DNA of 64,000 bases from Entomomonas sp945283395. Lineage in GTDB: Bacteria; Pseudomonadota; Gammaproteobacteria; Pseudomonadales; Pseudomonadaceae. A model generated the notes under the pieces. That model worked only from the letters and a program-made list of their open reading frames with translations. It did not search any database and had not been told where the DNA came from. The DNA is taken from contig CAMLLC010000001.1 of assembly GCA_946480835.1 (NCBI GenBank), positions 124,001-188,000 on the forward strand. The letters run 5' to 3'. Of the stretch, positions 47,978 through 56,864 are shown piece after piece. Positions within the stretch are counted from its first letter, which is position 1. Every line of letters starts with the position of its first letter. Both the position numbers and the translations under genes were made by a program.

Positions 47978-48344
47978 AAATAGAATTCTATGGAGCTAAC
48001 AAGATGGGGGGCTATTTTCGCTGATTATAGACAGAGATACAACTCTATTTATCATTAACTTTGTTGGAATTTAATGTTATGAATAGTCAGCGTAATTTTT
48101 ATTAAGCAAAACCTTGCTACTACAAAGAGCATATCAATAAACGCTATTAAAATTTAGTTAACTACCTCAGCCAACAAGCAAGAGGATACTAACATCATAA
48201 CATAATAGGTATGATTTTTGATCTTTATATAAAGCAACTAACACGCCTCAAAATACACTTAGGTTTAATATTATTTTCTAACTCAAACTAATTAGTATCT
48301 TTATTGGCTAAATAAAAACTTTAGTTTTCACTATAATAAGTTTT
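47978..48344. other. Intergenic region between prfC and dusA
   Basis: About 365 bases on the upstream side of prfC and downstream of dusA (both minus strand). No gene or clear structure recognised; it probably carries the prfC promoter. Confidence 0.45.
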
Positions 48345-49328
48345 TTAACTAGACTGTTCTAGAATAGCTAGCGCTTGATCAAATAATTGTAAAGGAGGTT
48401 GCTCGTTTTTATAGATGTCTGCAGAAAGTAGTTGCCTGAATCTTCTTGCACCTTTCACCCCTTGACCTAAGCCAAGTAAATGGCGAGCGATATGCTGAAA
48501 CAGCCCTCCTTGTGTTAGATGCTCTACAAGATATGGTCTCATCCTTTCTAAAAGCTGCCCCCTAGTTAGATTAGGCGTATGGCTACCAAATAATTGTTGA
48601 TCTACTTCGATCCACTCAAATACATTATGATACGCCGCACGCCCTACCATCACTCCATCAAATATCTGTAAATGATTACTAGCTTCGACCATACTATTAA
48701 TCCCACCATTAAGTATGAATGAAATAGTAGGAAATGCCTGTTTAAGCTGTGCAGCCAGGTCATAGCGTAATGGTGGAACTTCTCTATTTTGCTTGGGTGA
48801 AAGTCCTTTTAGAATAGCAATTCGAGCATGCACAATAAATCTTTCACAGCCTGCCTCTACACTTTGCCCAACAAAATCTATCAATTCATCATAACTATCT
48901 CTACCATCAATCCCTATGCGATGTTTAATAGTAACAGGAATATTCACTACCTCCTGCATTGCCTTAAAACATTCAGCCACTCTTTCAGGCTGCGCCATAA
49001 GGCAAGCTCCCATTGTATTATTTTGTACTCTATCGCTAGGACAACCTACATTTAAATTGATCTCTGCATACCCCCATTCTTCTGCCATTTTAGCGCAACG
49101 CGCCAACTCATTAGGGTTGCTTCCCCCCAACTGAATAGCGAGCGGTTGCTCCTCTATATGATAAGCAAGATAACGAGCTACATTGCCATATAACAAAGCA
49201 CCAGTAGTTATCATCTCTGTATAAAGTAAGGCTTCTTTAGTTAAGCCACGAATAAAGTAGCGAAAATGTCTGTCTGTCCAATCCAGCATAGGCGCAACAC
49301 AGAAACGATAAGCAGGGTATTGAGACAT
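48345..49328 (-). CDS. dusA: tRNA-dihydrouridine(20/20a) synthase
   Basis: 327 residues, FMN-dependent TIM-barrel enzyme reducing uridines 20 and 20a of the tRNA D loop. N-terminus YRFCVAPMLDWTDRHFRYF is the DusA signature. Catalytic Cys lies in LNVGCPSDRVQNNTMGACLM, and the FMN-phosphate segment is FILNGGINS ... GVMVGRAAY. RxxRQLLSAD near the C-terminus is also typical. Confidence 0.95.
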   Translation of the reverse strand: MSQYPAYRFCVAPMLDWTDRHFRYFIRGLTKEALLYTEMITTGALLYGNVARYLAYHIEEQPLAIQLGGSNPNELARCAKMAEEWGYAEINLNVGCPSDRVQNNTMGACLMAQPERVAECFKAMQEVVNIPVTIKHRIGIDGRDSYDELIDFVGQSVEAGCERFIVHARIAILKGLSPKQNREVPPLRYDLAAQLKQAFPTISFILNGGINSMVEASNHLQIFDGVMVGRAAYHNVFEWIEVDQQLFGSHTPNLTRGQLLERMRPYLVEHLTQGGLFQHIARHLLGLGQGVKGARRFRQLLSADIYKNEQPPLQLFDQALAILEQSS

Positions 49329-49879
49329 TTTATTAGATCCAACTTTAAAACAAATGGTTAGTTTACTATAACTTTTGCCATAATCGTTATGAATATCTCC
49401 TGCAACCTAGCTGAATCACTCAAGCAAGATTCTATTAATTAAGTAATGAAGTACTTTAATATAATAAATATCTGAACTTATTATGCCTAACAAAAGGCTA
49501 GCGACTGTTGAACCTTTGAATAAATGAACAAAAAAGTATTAATATTTTATCGTCCAATAACTTCTAATCACTTTTTATCTTATGCTCCAAATATTACTCA
49601 ATGACGAGCTTTGGCAGAAGCTAAAGCCTTTTCTCCCTGATTTACAAACCGAGTTTAAGAATTATTTTCAATAATAGACAATATCGAATAAAAATAGGTT
49701 GCCTTTAATATAGCCTTAACTTGCACAAATATTTGATTAACACTATGAATGTGCAAAAGACTTTAATAATAATCTATAAAAGTGTTAAAAAGATTGTGTT
49801 AACCCTAAGTATAAGCACTAGTTAAATAGCTTAAGGTATGCTAAGGTACTTTATAATTTCTCACTAGGTAATAAATATT
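49329..49879. other. Intergenic region containing transposase debris
   Basis: About 550 bases between divergent genes dusA and the repeat protein. It contains the transposase fragment listed at 49582 and presumably both promoters. Nothing else is recognised. Confidence 0.5.
49582..49674 (+). pseudogene. IS5/IS4-like transposase N-terminal fragment
   Basis: A 30-residue frame reads MLQILLNDELWQKLKPFLPD before ending. The pattern L-x-D-E-x-W-x-x-L-x-P-x-L-P is the N-terminus of many IS5-family transposases. No inverted repeats or remaining transposase are visible, so it is at most a remnant. Similarity rests on about 15 residues. Confidence 0.5.
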
Positions 49880-51076
49880 ATGCGCAGCTGGTTATTTCTA
49901 TCGTTGTCATTAAGCCTATTGATTGCATCTCACCTAACTTTTGCTCATAGTCCAATTTCCCCTCCTACTAAAGAGTTTTACCCTAAGGCTAATTCAATCA
50001 TAAGATATTACAACAAAGCATGGCAGCCTATTGAACATAAAGAAAAAGATGGTTTTTATCGTAAATTTATCAAAAGAACTCAAGAAGGCTATTTTGTTAT
50101 CCAAGATTTTTATGCTAATACTCATAAAAAACAAACTGACCCTATTACCTTAACTGATCCTAATGAGTTAACTGACGTTGGAATCAAAAGTATCGAAGGT
50201 TCTTTAGTGCTTTGGCATGCAAATGGAAAAAAATCATCATCACAAAACTATCAACAAGGTAAACAGCAAGGAGCTTACTATTTCTGGTATCCAGATGGAC
50301 AACCACAAGCAGAAGGGTATTTCGAAAAGGGTTTATTAGAAGGCAAAAATATCGTTTGGTACGAGAATCAGCAAATCCGCGCTGAAGGCAACTTTGTTAA
50401 AGGAAAAAAAGATGGGCTTTGGCAATATTGGTATAAAAATGGCCAATTGGCTGTCAGAGAAAGTTATCAACATGGCGTAGCCATTGCTGACTTTAATAAG
50501 TGGTATAGCAGTGGTAAACAAGAAATTAAAGGTCAATTTACAGAGGGAGCCAGAACAGGCACTTGGCATTACTGGTATGAGAATGGTCAATCAGCTATTG
50601 AAGAGAACTATGAGGATAATCAATTAGTAGGACTGGCGAAAACTTGGTATGAAAATGGTCAATTGGAATCACAAGGAGAGTATGCTAATGGTATTGAAAA
50701 TGGCCTCTGGTCATATTGGTATGAAAATGGCAAAAAAGCCATAGAAGCTAATTATCAAGATACTCAGCTAGATGGCCTTTCTCAATCATGGTATGAAAAT
50801 GGCAAAAAAGAAAGCCGTGGTTATTATATAGCAGGTAAACAAGATGGTTTATGGGTATTTTGGTTTGACAATGGTAAAAAATATGCTGAAGGTGTATTTA
50901 AAGCAGATCAAGCCTCTGGAATATGGAGTATTTGGCGAAAAGATGGGCAGTTAAAAGAGGAAATCACCTATGACAATGGAGAAATAAAAGATAAAAAAGT
51001 ATATGATATACCCTCTCCAGTTGAAGCCTCTACTTCTACTAAGGCATCTACTAATAAAGATGCAACAGCTCATTAA
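49880..51076 (+). CDS. Secreted or periplasmic MORN/YwqK-type repeat protein
   Basis: 398 residues. A signal peptide (LFLSLSLSLLIASHLTFA) precedes an N-terminal unique region of about 90 residues, then about eleven repeats of roughly 23 residues from 110 to 370 built around G-x-W-x-x-W-Y-E-N-G-Q/K, the toxin-antitoxin YwqK/MORN-like repeat. Such repeats form an elongated beta sheet and bind proteins or lipids. In other bacteria they can be antitoxins to contact-dependent toxins, but no toxin gene is next to it. A Thr/Ser-rich tail ends the protein. The GNAT gene follows 27 bases later. Confidence 0.85.
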   Translation: MRSWLFLSLSLSLLIASHLTFAHSPISPPTKEFYPKANSIIRYYNKAWQPIEHKEKDGFYRKFIKRTQEGYFVIQDFYANTHKKQTDPITLTDPNELTDVGIKSIEGSLVLWHANGKKSSSQNYQQGKQQGAYYFWYPDGQPQAEGYFEKGLLEGKNIVWYENQQIRAEGNFVKGKKDGLWQYWYKNGQLAVRESYQHGVAIADFNKWYSSGKQEIKGQFTEGARTGTWHYWYENGQSAIEENYEDNQLVGLAKTWYENGQLESQGEYANGIENGLWSYWYENGKKAIEANYQDTQLDGLSQSWYENGKKESRGYYIAGKQDGLWVFWFDNGKKYAEGVFKADQASGIWSIWRKDGQLKEEITYDNGEIKDKKVYDIPSPVEASTSTKASTNKDATAH

Positions 51077-51103
51077 TACTGCTATAGGATTTACTTAATC
51101 ATT

Positions 51104-51661
51104 ATGAAATTATTTGAACCAGTTACTTTGCAACACCATAATCTTGTTTTAAGGCCGATAACTTGGTCTGATTGTCAAGTACTATGGGAACTGGCACAAG
51201 ATAATAGTGCCGAGCTTTTCGCTATGTATGGCCCGCAACAACTTAATTGGTATCAACAAGCTGTCACAGAACAAAAGCAAGGCAATACTGTAGCCTTTTG
51301 CATTGAGTGGCAAGGAAAGTTAATAGGTACTACCCGTTTTGGAGATTTTAATAGGATAGTACCAGCCGCTGAAATAGGTTGGACTTGGTTAGATAAATCA
51401 GTTCACGGCAAAGGTATCAATAAACAAATGAAATATTTGATGTTGAATTACGCTTTTACAGAATGGCAATTAGCTAGAGTACAAATCAAGGCAGCTGCCC
51501 AAAATATCCGTTCCCAAAAAGCTATCGAAAAATTGGGAGCAGTTAAAGAAGGTGTACTAAGAAATCATAGAAGATTAGCTAATGGACAATTAGATGACAC
51601 TATTATGTACAGCATCACGCCTAATGATTGGCCTGCTATTAAACTTTCTTTAGAAACATAA
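51104..51661 (+). CDS. GNAT N-acetyltransferase (RimJ/RimL-like)
   Basis: 185 residues. N-terminal LRPITWSDCQVLWELAQD, acetyl-CoA binding EIGWTWLDKSVHGKGINKQM (a variant of the R/Q-x-x-G-x-G/A loop) and ARVQIKAAAQNIRSQKAIEKLGAVKEGVLRNH are typical of the RimL-like group that acetylates protein N-termini or small amines. The substrate is unknown. It probably shares a transcript with the repeat protein. Confidence 0.88.
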   Translation: MKLFEPVTLQHHNLVLRPITWSDCQVLWELAQDNSAELFAMYGPQQLNWYQQAVTEQKQGNTVAFCIEWQGKLIGTTRFGDFNRIVPAAEIGWTWLDKSVHGKGINKQMKYLMLNYAFTEWQLARVQIKAAAQNIRSQKAIEKLGAVKEGVLRNHRRLANGQLDDTIMYSITPNDWPAIKLSLET

Positions 51662-51770
51662 TTGATTGTATATAAAATTTTTTATAATTTATCTCTTATA
51701 AAGATTTACACCTTATGATTTTACAGCCAAACTAATAAAGTCTTATTTTATTTAGGGAAAACACATAATA

Positions 51771-53699
51771 ATGTCAGAACATTCACAATTTGCGTTACTT
51801 AAAGAACGACGTTATTTACCTTTCTTTATTAGTCAATTGGCTGGAGCCTTTAACGATAATCTTTATAAACAAGCTTTAATGTTAGCTATTATTTATAAAT
51901 TAACCTTTAGCAACTCAATTGACCATACTTTTATCTCATATCTTTTTACTAATGGTGTAATAGATAAAGATTTATTAGTTAATCTTTGTGCTATCGTTTT
52001 TATTTTACCTTTCTTCTTATTTTCTGCTTTAGGCGGGCAATTAGGTGAAAAATACGATAAATCGTTACTTATCAGAATAATTAAAATAGCTGAACTAATC
52101 ACCATGATAATAGGTGCTATTGGCTTATTTCTTGACAGTTTTGTTATTATGCTGTTAGTGCTATTTGCGATGGGGGTACAATCCGCTTTATTTGGTCCCG
52201 TTAAATATTCTATTTTGCCACAACATTTAACAGATACAGAATTGATAGGAGGAAACGCCCTTGTAGAAATGGGTACTTTTTTAGCTATATTAACCGGCAC
52301 CTTATTAGCCGGTATTTTAATGGCTGGCACTAGCTATTATGCTTACTATGTAAGTTTCTTTATTTTATTAGTGGCGTTAGTAGGTTATCTATCAAGTCGG
52401 CAAATCATGGCTAGCCCTGCACCTTTGCCTAATCTTAAAGTCAGTTTTAATGTTTTTCAGCAAACATGGAAAACTATCCTATTAGGTTTTAATCAAACGC
52501 CAGCTGTTTCGCGCTCTATTTTAGGTAATTCATGGTTCTGGTTTTTAGGCACTATTTATATTACCCAAATGCCTAATTATGCTGAAAAAATATTAAATGG
52601 CGATCCCAGTGCTTATACTTTAATACTGGTTGTCTTTTCAGTCTCTATTGCCTTAGGATCAATGCTTTGTGAAAAATTATCTGGGCATAAAGTAGAAATT
52701 GGCTTAGTGCCTTTTGGTTCAATTGGTTTAACTATTTTTAGTATTTTACTTTGGTGGCATTCTAAAACAGTCCCTATAATAGAGGGTACTACTAATACTT
52801 GGCTTACTTTACTTAGCTTACCGCAAACATGGTTTATTCTATTTGATATTTTTGGAGTTGGGTTATTTGGCGGTTTTTATATAGTACCGCTTTATGCCAT
52901 TATGCAATCACGCTCTGCTACCAAAGAAAGAGCAAGAGTAATAGCAGCTAATAATATTTTAAATGCGCTCTTTATGGTATTGGCTTCTTTAGTAGCTATT
53001 TTATTACTCACGATAGCGGGGCTCTCTATTCCACAAGTCTTTTTAATAGTTGGGTTAATGAATGTAGCTGTTAATGCCTATATTTTTTCTATCGTCCCAG
53101 AATTTACCTTGCGTTTCATGATGTGGTTATTATCTCATTCTATTTACAAGGTAACCCATAAGGGCTTAGAAAATATTCCTGATGTAGGTAGTTATGTTCT
53201 AGTTTCTAACCATGTATCTTATGTAGATGCCTTACTATTAGGAGGAGCTATTAAACGGCCTATTCGTTTTGTAATGTATTACAAAATTTTTAATATCCCT
53301 CTCTTAAACTTTGCTTTTCGTACTGCCAATGCTATCGCTATAGCCGGCATAAAAGAAAATAAAACTATTTTTGAAAACGCCTTTACAGAAATTAGCCATG
53401 CGCTAAGGCAAGGTGAATTAGTCTGCATCTTTCCAGAAGGAAAACTTACGACTGATGGCCAAATTAATGAGTTTAAGGCAGGGGTTGAAAAAATTATTAA
53501 GGATACGCCAGCACCTGTCATCCCTATTGCTCTGCAAGGGTTATGGTGTACAACTTTTACCCGTAATCCAGCTCGTAAAATCTTACGTAATCTCTGGGCA
53601 CCTGTCGCTGTAATAGCTGACAAACCTATACCTGCTGAACAAGTAACTAGAAAGTTATTAAGAGAAAAAGTCCAAATGTTACGAGGTGATAAAGCTTAA
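51771..53699 (+). CDS. MFS transporter fused to PlsC acyltransferase (LplT-Aas-like)
   Basis: 642 residues. Residues 1-430 form a twelve-helix MFS/LplT-like transporter (FFISQLAGAFNDNLYKQALM at the start, GPVKYSILPQHL in the first half). Residues about 445-635 are a PlsC domain: SNHVSYVDALLLGG contains the HX4D catalytic motif, FPEGKLTTDG the glycerophosphate-binding block and APVIPIALQGLW motif IV. It is expected to flip lysophospholipids inward and re-acylate them. Classical Aas also has an acyl-ACP synthetase domain, which is absent here, so the acyl donor would have to be supplied as acyl-ACP or acyl-CoA. Confidence 0.9.
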   Translation: MSEHSQFALLKERRYLPFFISQLAGAFNDNLYKQALMLAIIYKLTFSNSIDHTFISYLFTNGVIDKDLLVNLCAIVFILPFFLFSALGGQLGEKYDKSLLIRIIKIAELITMIIGAIGLFLDSFVIMLLVLFAMGVQSALFGPVKYSILPQHLTDTELIGGNALVEMGTFLAILTGTLLAGILMAGTSYYAYYVSFFILLVALVGYLSSRQIMASPAPLPNLKVSFNVFQQTWKTILLGFNQTPAVSRSILGNSWFWFLGTIYITQMPNYAEKILNGDPSAYTLILVVFSVSIALGSMLCEKLSGHKVEIGLVPFGSIGLTIFSILLWWHSKTVPIIEGTTNTWLTLLSLPQTWFILFDIFGVGLFGGFYIVPLYAIMQSRSATKERARVIAANNILNALFMVLASLVAILLLTIAGLSIPQVFLIVGLMNVAVNAYIFSIVPEFTLRFMMWLLSHSIYKVTHKGLENIPDVGSYVLVSNHVSYVDALLLGGAIKRPIRFVMYYKIFNIPLLNFAFRTANAIAIAGIKENKTIFENAFTEISHALRQGELVCIFPEGKLTTDGQINEFKAGVEKIIKDTPAPVIPIALQGLWCTTFTRNPARKILRNLWAPVAVIADKPIPAEQVTRKLLREKVQMLRGDKA

Positions 53700-53709
53700 T
53701 TGCTTTATC
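53688..53709 (+). terminator. Terminator of the MFS-PlsC gene
   Basis: GATAAAGC-(6)-GCTTTATC spans the stop codon and is followed by a T-rich stretch. Confidence 0.75.
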
Positions 53710-54288
53710 ATCTTATTATTTTTCATTTAGCTAGTTATAAGTTTTGCACAAGGTTAAGCTGATGAGCTTAGTAAATTAATACTAAATACCACTAACCTTA
53801 AGTATGCTAAATACTTTACTGGCTTATTAAGTAAGAAATCATATGCTAATAATTTTTTAATTTTCATTAAATAACAAAACCCGAATAACTGTTATAATAA
53901 TTACACTACGTGTTATTTGTTAGCTTAACTAAGCTGGCCTTTAGGGTAGTTTAAGAATATAACTATATAAGTTAAAGATTGTTAAGATTTTATTTATAGA
54001 CACCTATAAGAATTAAATTGTATAGCCCGCTCGTCTTGTTGATTAATTGGCTTTTTTACAATAAGTTATATGTTTGTTATAAAATTATAAAATAAATTTA
54101 TAACTTATGGTTAATATCTTGAAGTACACGGCGTTTAGACTACCAGTTAAATCTTTTGCCAAAGTAATGAGCTAACTGTTATCTTTGCTAACGAAAATTA
54201 TCAAGACAAAGAGCCTTTTTTTTAGCATAATAACACTCAAGTTTTTTCCTATGCCAATAATATTATTGACTATTTGGAGTCAGTTAGG
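53710..54288. other. Region upstream of lptF
   Basis: About 580 bases of A/T-rich DNA without a recognised gene. In Pseudomonas pepA lies divergently here; it is absent. The lptFG promoter must be within. Confidence 0.5.
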
Positions 54289-55413
54289 TTGATTGTCTTA
54301 CGTTATCTTACCCGTGAAATCTTAGTAACTTTATCAGCCATCAGTGCCGTGTTACTTATTATTATTATGAGTGGTCGTTTCTCCACTTACTTACAACAAG
54401 CAGCACAAGGAGGTATAGACCCAAGTGTATTGTTATGGATTATGTGGTATCGCTTACCTGATTTTCTCTATCTGATTCTACCTTTAGGCTTATTTTTAGG
54501 CATTTTATTAGCCTATGGACGAATGTATCTTGATAGTGAAATGGTCATTCTAACTAGTTCAGGCATTAGTATTCGTAAAATTTTTGTTTATACGCTAGTG
54601 CCTACTGCCCTTGTTGCAGCCTTAGTTGCATGGTTATGTTTAAGTCTAAGCCCTGCTGGAATGATTCAAGTACGAGAAATTATCAAGGCACAAGATTCAT
54701 TAACTGAATTCGATACACTCATTCCTGGGCATTTCCAATCGTTCAAAAAAACAAATGATAACACTATTACTTTGCGCGTTACCTATACTGAATCTATCTC
54801 TCACAATAAAAAACAACTAACTAATATCTTTATTTCTCAAACAGATCTTCAAAATACCATCAGTAACAGTGCGGCCAAAACCAATTTACTATTCGCCAAG
54901 ACGGGTAAAATTGAAGTCCAAAAAGATGGCAGTCGCTACCTAATTCTCAAAGATGGTTATAGATATGATGGTAATGCAGGACAACCTGATTATCGCGTTA
55001 CTCAATATAAAACTTACGGCATCTTACTACCTAAACCTAAAATTAATTTAGATTTAACGGTAAATGCTATACCTACCAATGAATTATTAAATAGTGATAA
55101 GTTAGTAGATAAAGTTGAATTAAATTGGCGTCTTTCTATTCCAGTGTTAGTGTTCATTATTGCTTTGCTTGCTGTTCCCCTTGCTAAAGTCAATCCTCGG
55201 CAAGGACGCTTCTTTAGGCTTATTCCTGCTATCTTAGTTTATATGTTATATCTAGGGCTACTTATAGCTGCTCGTGGACAAATGGATAAAGGTAAACTCT
55301 CCATTATGTTTTTCTGGGTTATTCACAGTATTTTCTTTGTTATAGGCTTAGTTTTACTTTATTGGAATAGTATTAAGATCAAACTCCGTATGTTAAGAGG
55401 AGCAAGATCATGA
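54289..55413 (+). CDS. lptF: LPS export permease LptF
   Basis: About 374 residues of the YjgP/YjgQ family: three N-terminal membrane helices (ILVTLSAISAVLLIIIMSGRF, LPDFLYLILPLGLFLGILLAYG, FVYTLVPTALVAALVAWL), a periplasmic beta-jellyroll (about 130-270), and three C-terminal helices. With LptG and LptB it extracts LPS from the inner membrane. The frame is open to a TTG at 54274, but TTG at 54289 gives the Pseudomonas-like start IVLRYLTRE and has GGAG nine bases upstream. Confidence 0.95.
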   Translation: MIVLRYLTREILVTLSAISAVLLIIIMSGRFSTYLQQAAQGGIDPSVLLWIMWYRLPDFLYLILPLGLFLGILLAYGRMYLDSEMVILTSSGISIRKIFVYTLVPTALVAALVAWLCLSLSPAGMIQVREIIKAQDSLTEFDTLIPGHFQSFKKTNDNTITLRVTYTESISHNKKQLTNIFISQTDLQNTISNSAAKTNLLFAKTGKIEVQKDGSRYLILKDGYRYDGNAGQPDYRVTQYKTYGILLPKPKINLDLTVNAIPTNELLNSDKLVDKVELNWRLSIPVLVFIIALLAVPLAKVNPRQGRFFRLIPAILVYMLYLGLLIAARGQMDKGKLSIMFFWVIHSIFFVIGLVLLYWNSIKIKLRMLRGARS

Positions 55414-56546
55414 TAGGAAATCGGCTAGAACGTTATATTGCAAATAGTGTTTTAATCAGTATCTTAATTATTATATTTATTATTGTCTGCTTAGCTTCTC
55501 TCTTTGCTTTGGTTGATCAGTTGAATGATTTTAAAAATAATTATGGAATCTGGCAAGCAGTGCAGTATGTAATAATGACCTCTCCTCGCAGACTCTATGA
55601 TAATTTACCTATGGCAGCGCTAGTGGGTAGTTTAATAGGCTTAGGCTCTTTAGCTAGCCGTAGCGAACTTACAGTAATGCGTGCAGCAGGTATGTCCACA
55701 GGGCGTATTGTAGTAGCAGTATTAAGACCAATTTTGTTGATTATGATCATTAGTGTTCTAATAGGAGAATATGTAGTTCCTATAACTGAAACAAAGGCAC
55801 AAGCTAATAAAGAGTTAGCGTTAAGTTATGATGTGAGCCAACAACTTATTGAACAAACAGTTTTAGAAGGTTCTTGGCATCGTCAAGGTAATGAATATAT
55901 ACGTATCAACAGCGTCCAACCCAATGGCTTATTAATAGGCGTAACCCGCTATTATAAAGATGGCCAGCGTATTGATTATGCAAGTTATTCGAAACAAGCT
56001 ATTTTTCAAAATAATCAATGGATTTTAAAAGATACAACAACTACTTGTTTTGAAGAAAACTTTACCAAAGTAGTTAAGCAAGACACGGCGCAATGGCTAA
56101 CCCCAACACCAGCATGCGCTCCTAACACCAATGATAAAGTGATTGCAGCTGAACCAATAAATATCACTCCTCAATTGCTTAATACTATTAGTAGTAATCC
56201 TACTAATTTAGCTTTAACAGGTTTGTGGCAATATATCCATTATCTCAAGAAACAAAATTTAAATAATGATAATTACTGGTTAGCCTTTTGGAAGAAGCTA
56301 TTACAACCTTTCCAAACATTAGCTTTAGTAGTATTAGCAATCTCCTTTATTTTTGGTCCTTTGCGCAGTGTGACAATGGGACAACGCATCTTTACTGGAG
56401 TTGTTATAGGTTTTGTATTCAAAATCATTCAGGAACTGTTAGGCCCTGCTAGTCTAGTATTTCATTTTCCTGCTTTGTTAGCAGCTTTAATACCTATAGC
56501 TATTTGTATCTTAGTGGGTGGCTATTTACTTAAAAAGAAAGGCTAA
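55410..56546 (+). CDS. lptG: LPS export permease LptG
   Basis: 378 residues, same fold as LptF: N-terminal helices (LISILIIIFIIVCLASLFALV and so on), jellyroll with TRYYKDGQRIDYASYSKQAI, and C-terminal helices with FGPLRSVTMGQRIFTGVVIG, the LptG signature. Its start overlaps the lptF stop by four bases (ATGA), coupling production of the two halves of the complex. Confidence 0.96.
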   Translation: MIGNRLERYIANSVLISILIIIFIIVCLASLFALVDQLNDFKNNYGIWQAVQYVIMTSPRRLYDNLPMAALVGSLIGLGSLASRSELTVMRAAGMSTGRIVVAVLRPILLIMIISVLIGEYVVPITETKAQANKELALSYDVSQQLIEQTVLEGSWHRQGNEYIRINSVQPNGLLIGVTRYYKDGQRIDYASYSKQAIFQNNQWILKDTTTTCFEENFTKVVKQDTAQWLTPTPACAPNTNDKVIAAEPINITPQLLNTISSNPTNLALTGLWQYIHYLKKQNLNNDNYWLAFWKKLLQPFQTLALVVLAISFIFGPLRSVTMGQRIFTGVVIGFVFKIIQELLGPASLVFHFPALLAALIPIAICILVGGYLLKKKG

Positions 56547-56577
56547 CTAAATTTTAAACTATAGCATTTAGACCAAG

Positions 56578-56595
56578 GGCAGTTAATTTACTGCC
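56578..56595 (+). terminator. Weak terminator of lptFG
   Basis: GGCAGT-(6)-ACTGCC followed by TTTGATAATTTA; a short stem 32 bases after the lptG stop. Confidence 0.6.
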
Positions 56596-56805
56596 TTTGA
56601 TAATTTAATACTTAATTAGAATATTGCTATCTTCTCAACAACTGCAACTATCTGATTTAAAAATACCTTTGCATTGCTTAACTATAAAAGTTTTTACTCA
56701 TTTATTTGGCTAATAACTGATGTTTTTAACTGAAATACTTTTAGTCATTTAATTAGTCATTCATAATTAAGATGTTATTGACTATTAATTGTTCTAACAT
56801 AAAAA

Positions 56806-56832
56806 AACTATCCCTGAAGCAAAGGGATAGTT
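56806..56832 (-). terminator. Terminator of the malic enzyme gene
   Basis: AACTATCCC-(9)-GGGATAGTT, a 9-bp stem followed on the minus strand by a run of seven T, 33 bases after the maeA stop. Confidence 0.9.
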
Positions 56833-56864
56833 GATAAAATCTCTTGTTTATATTTTATAAATTA

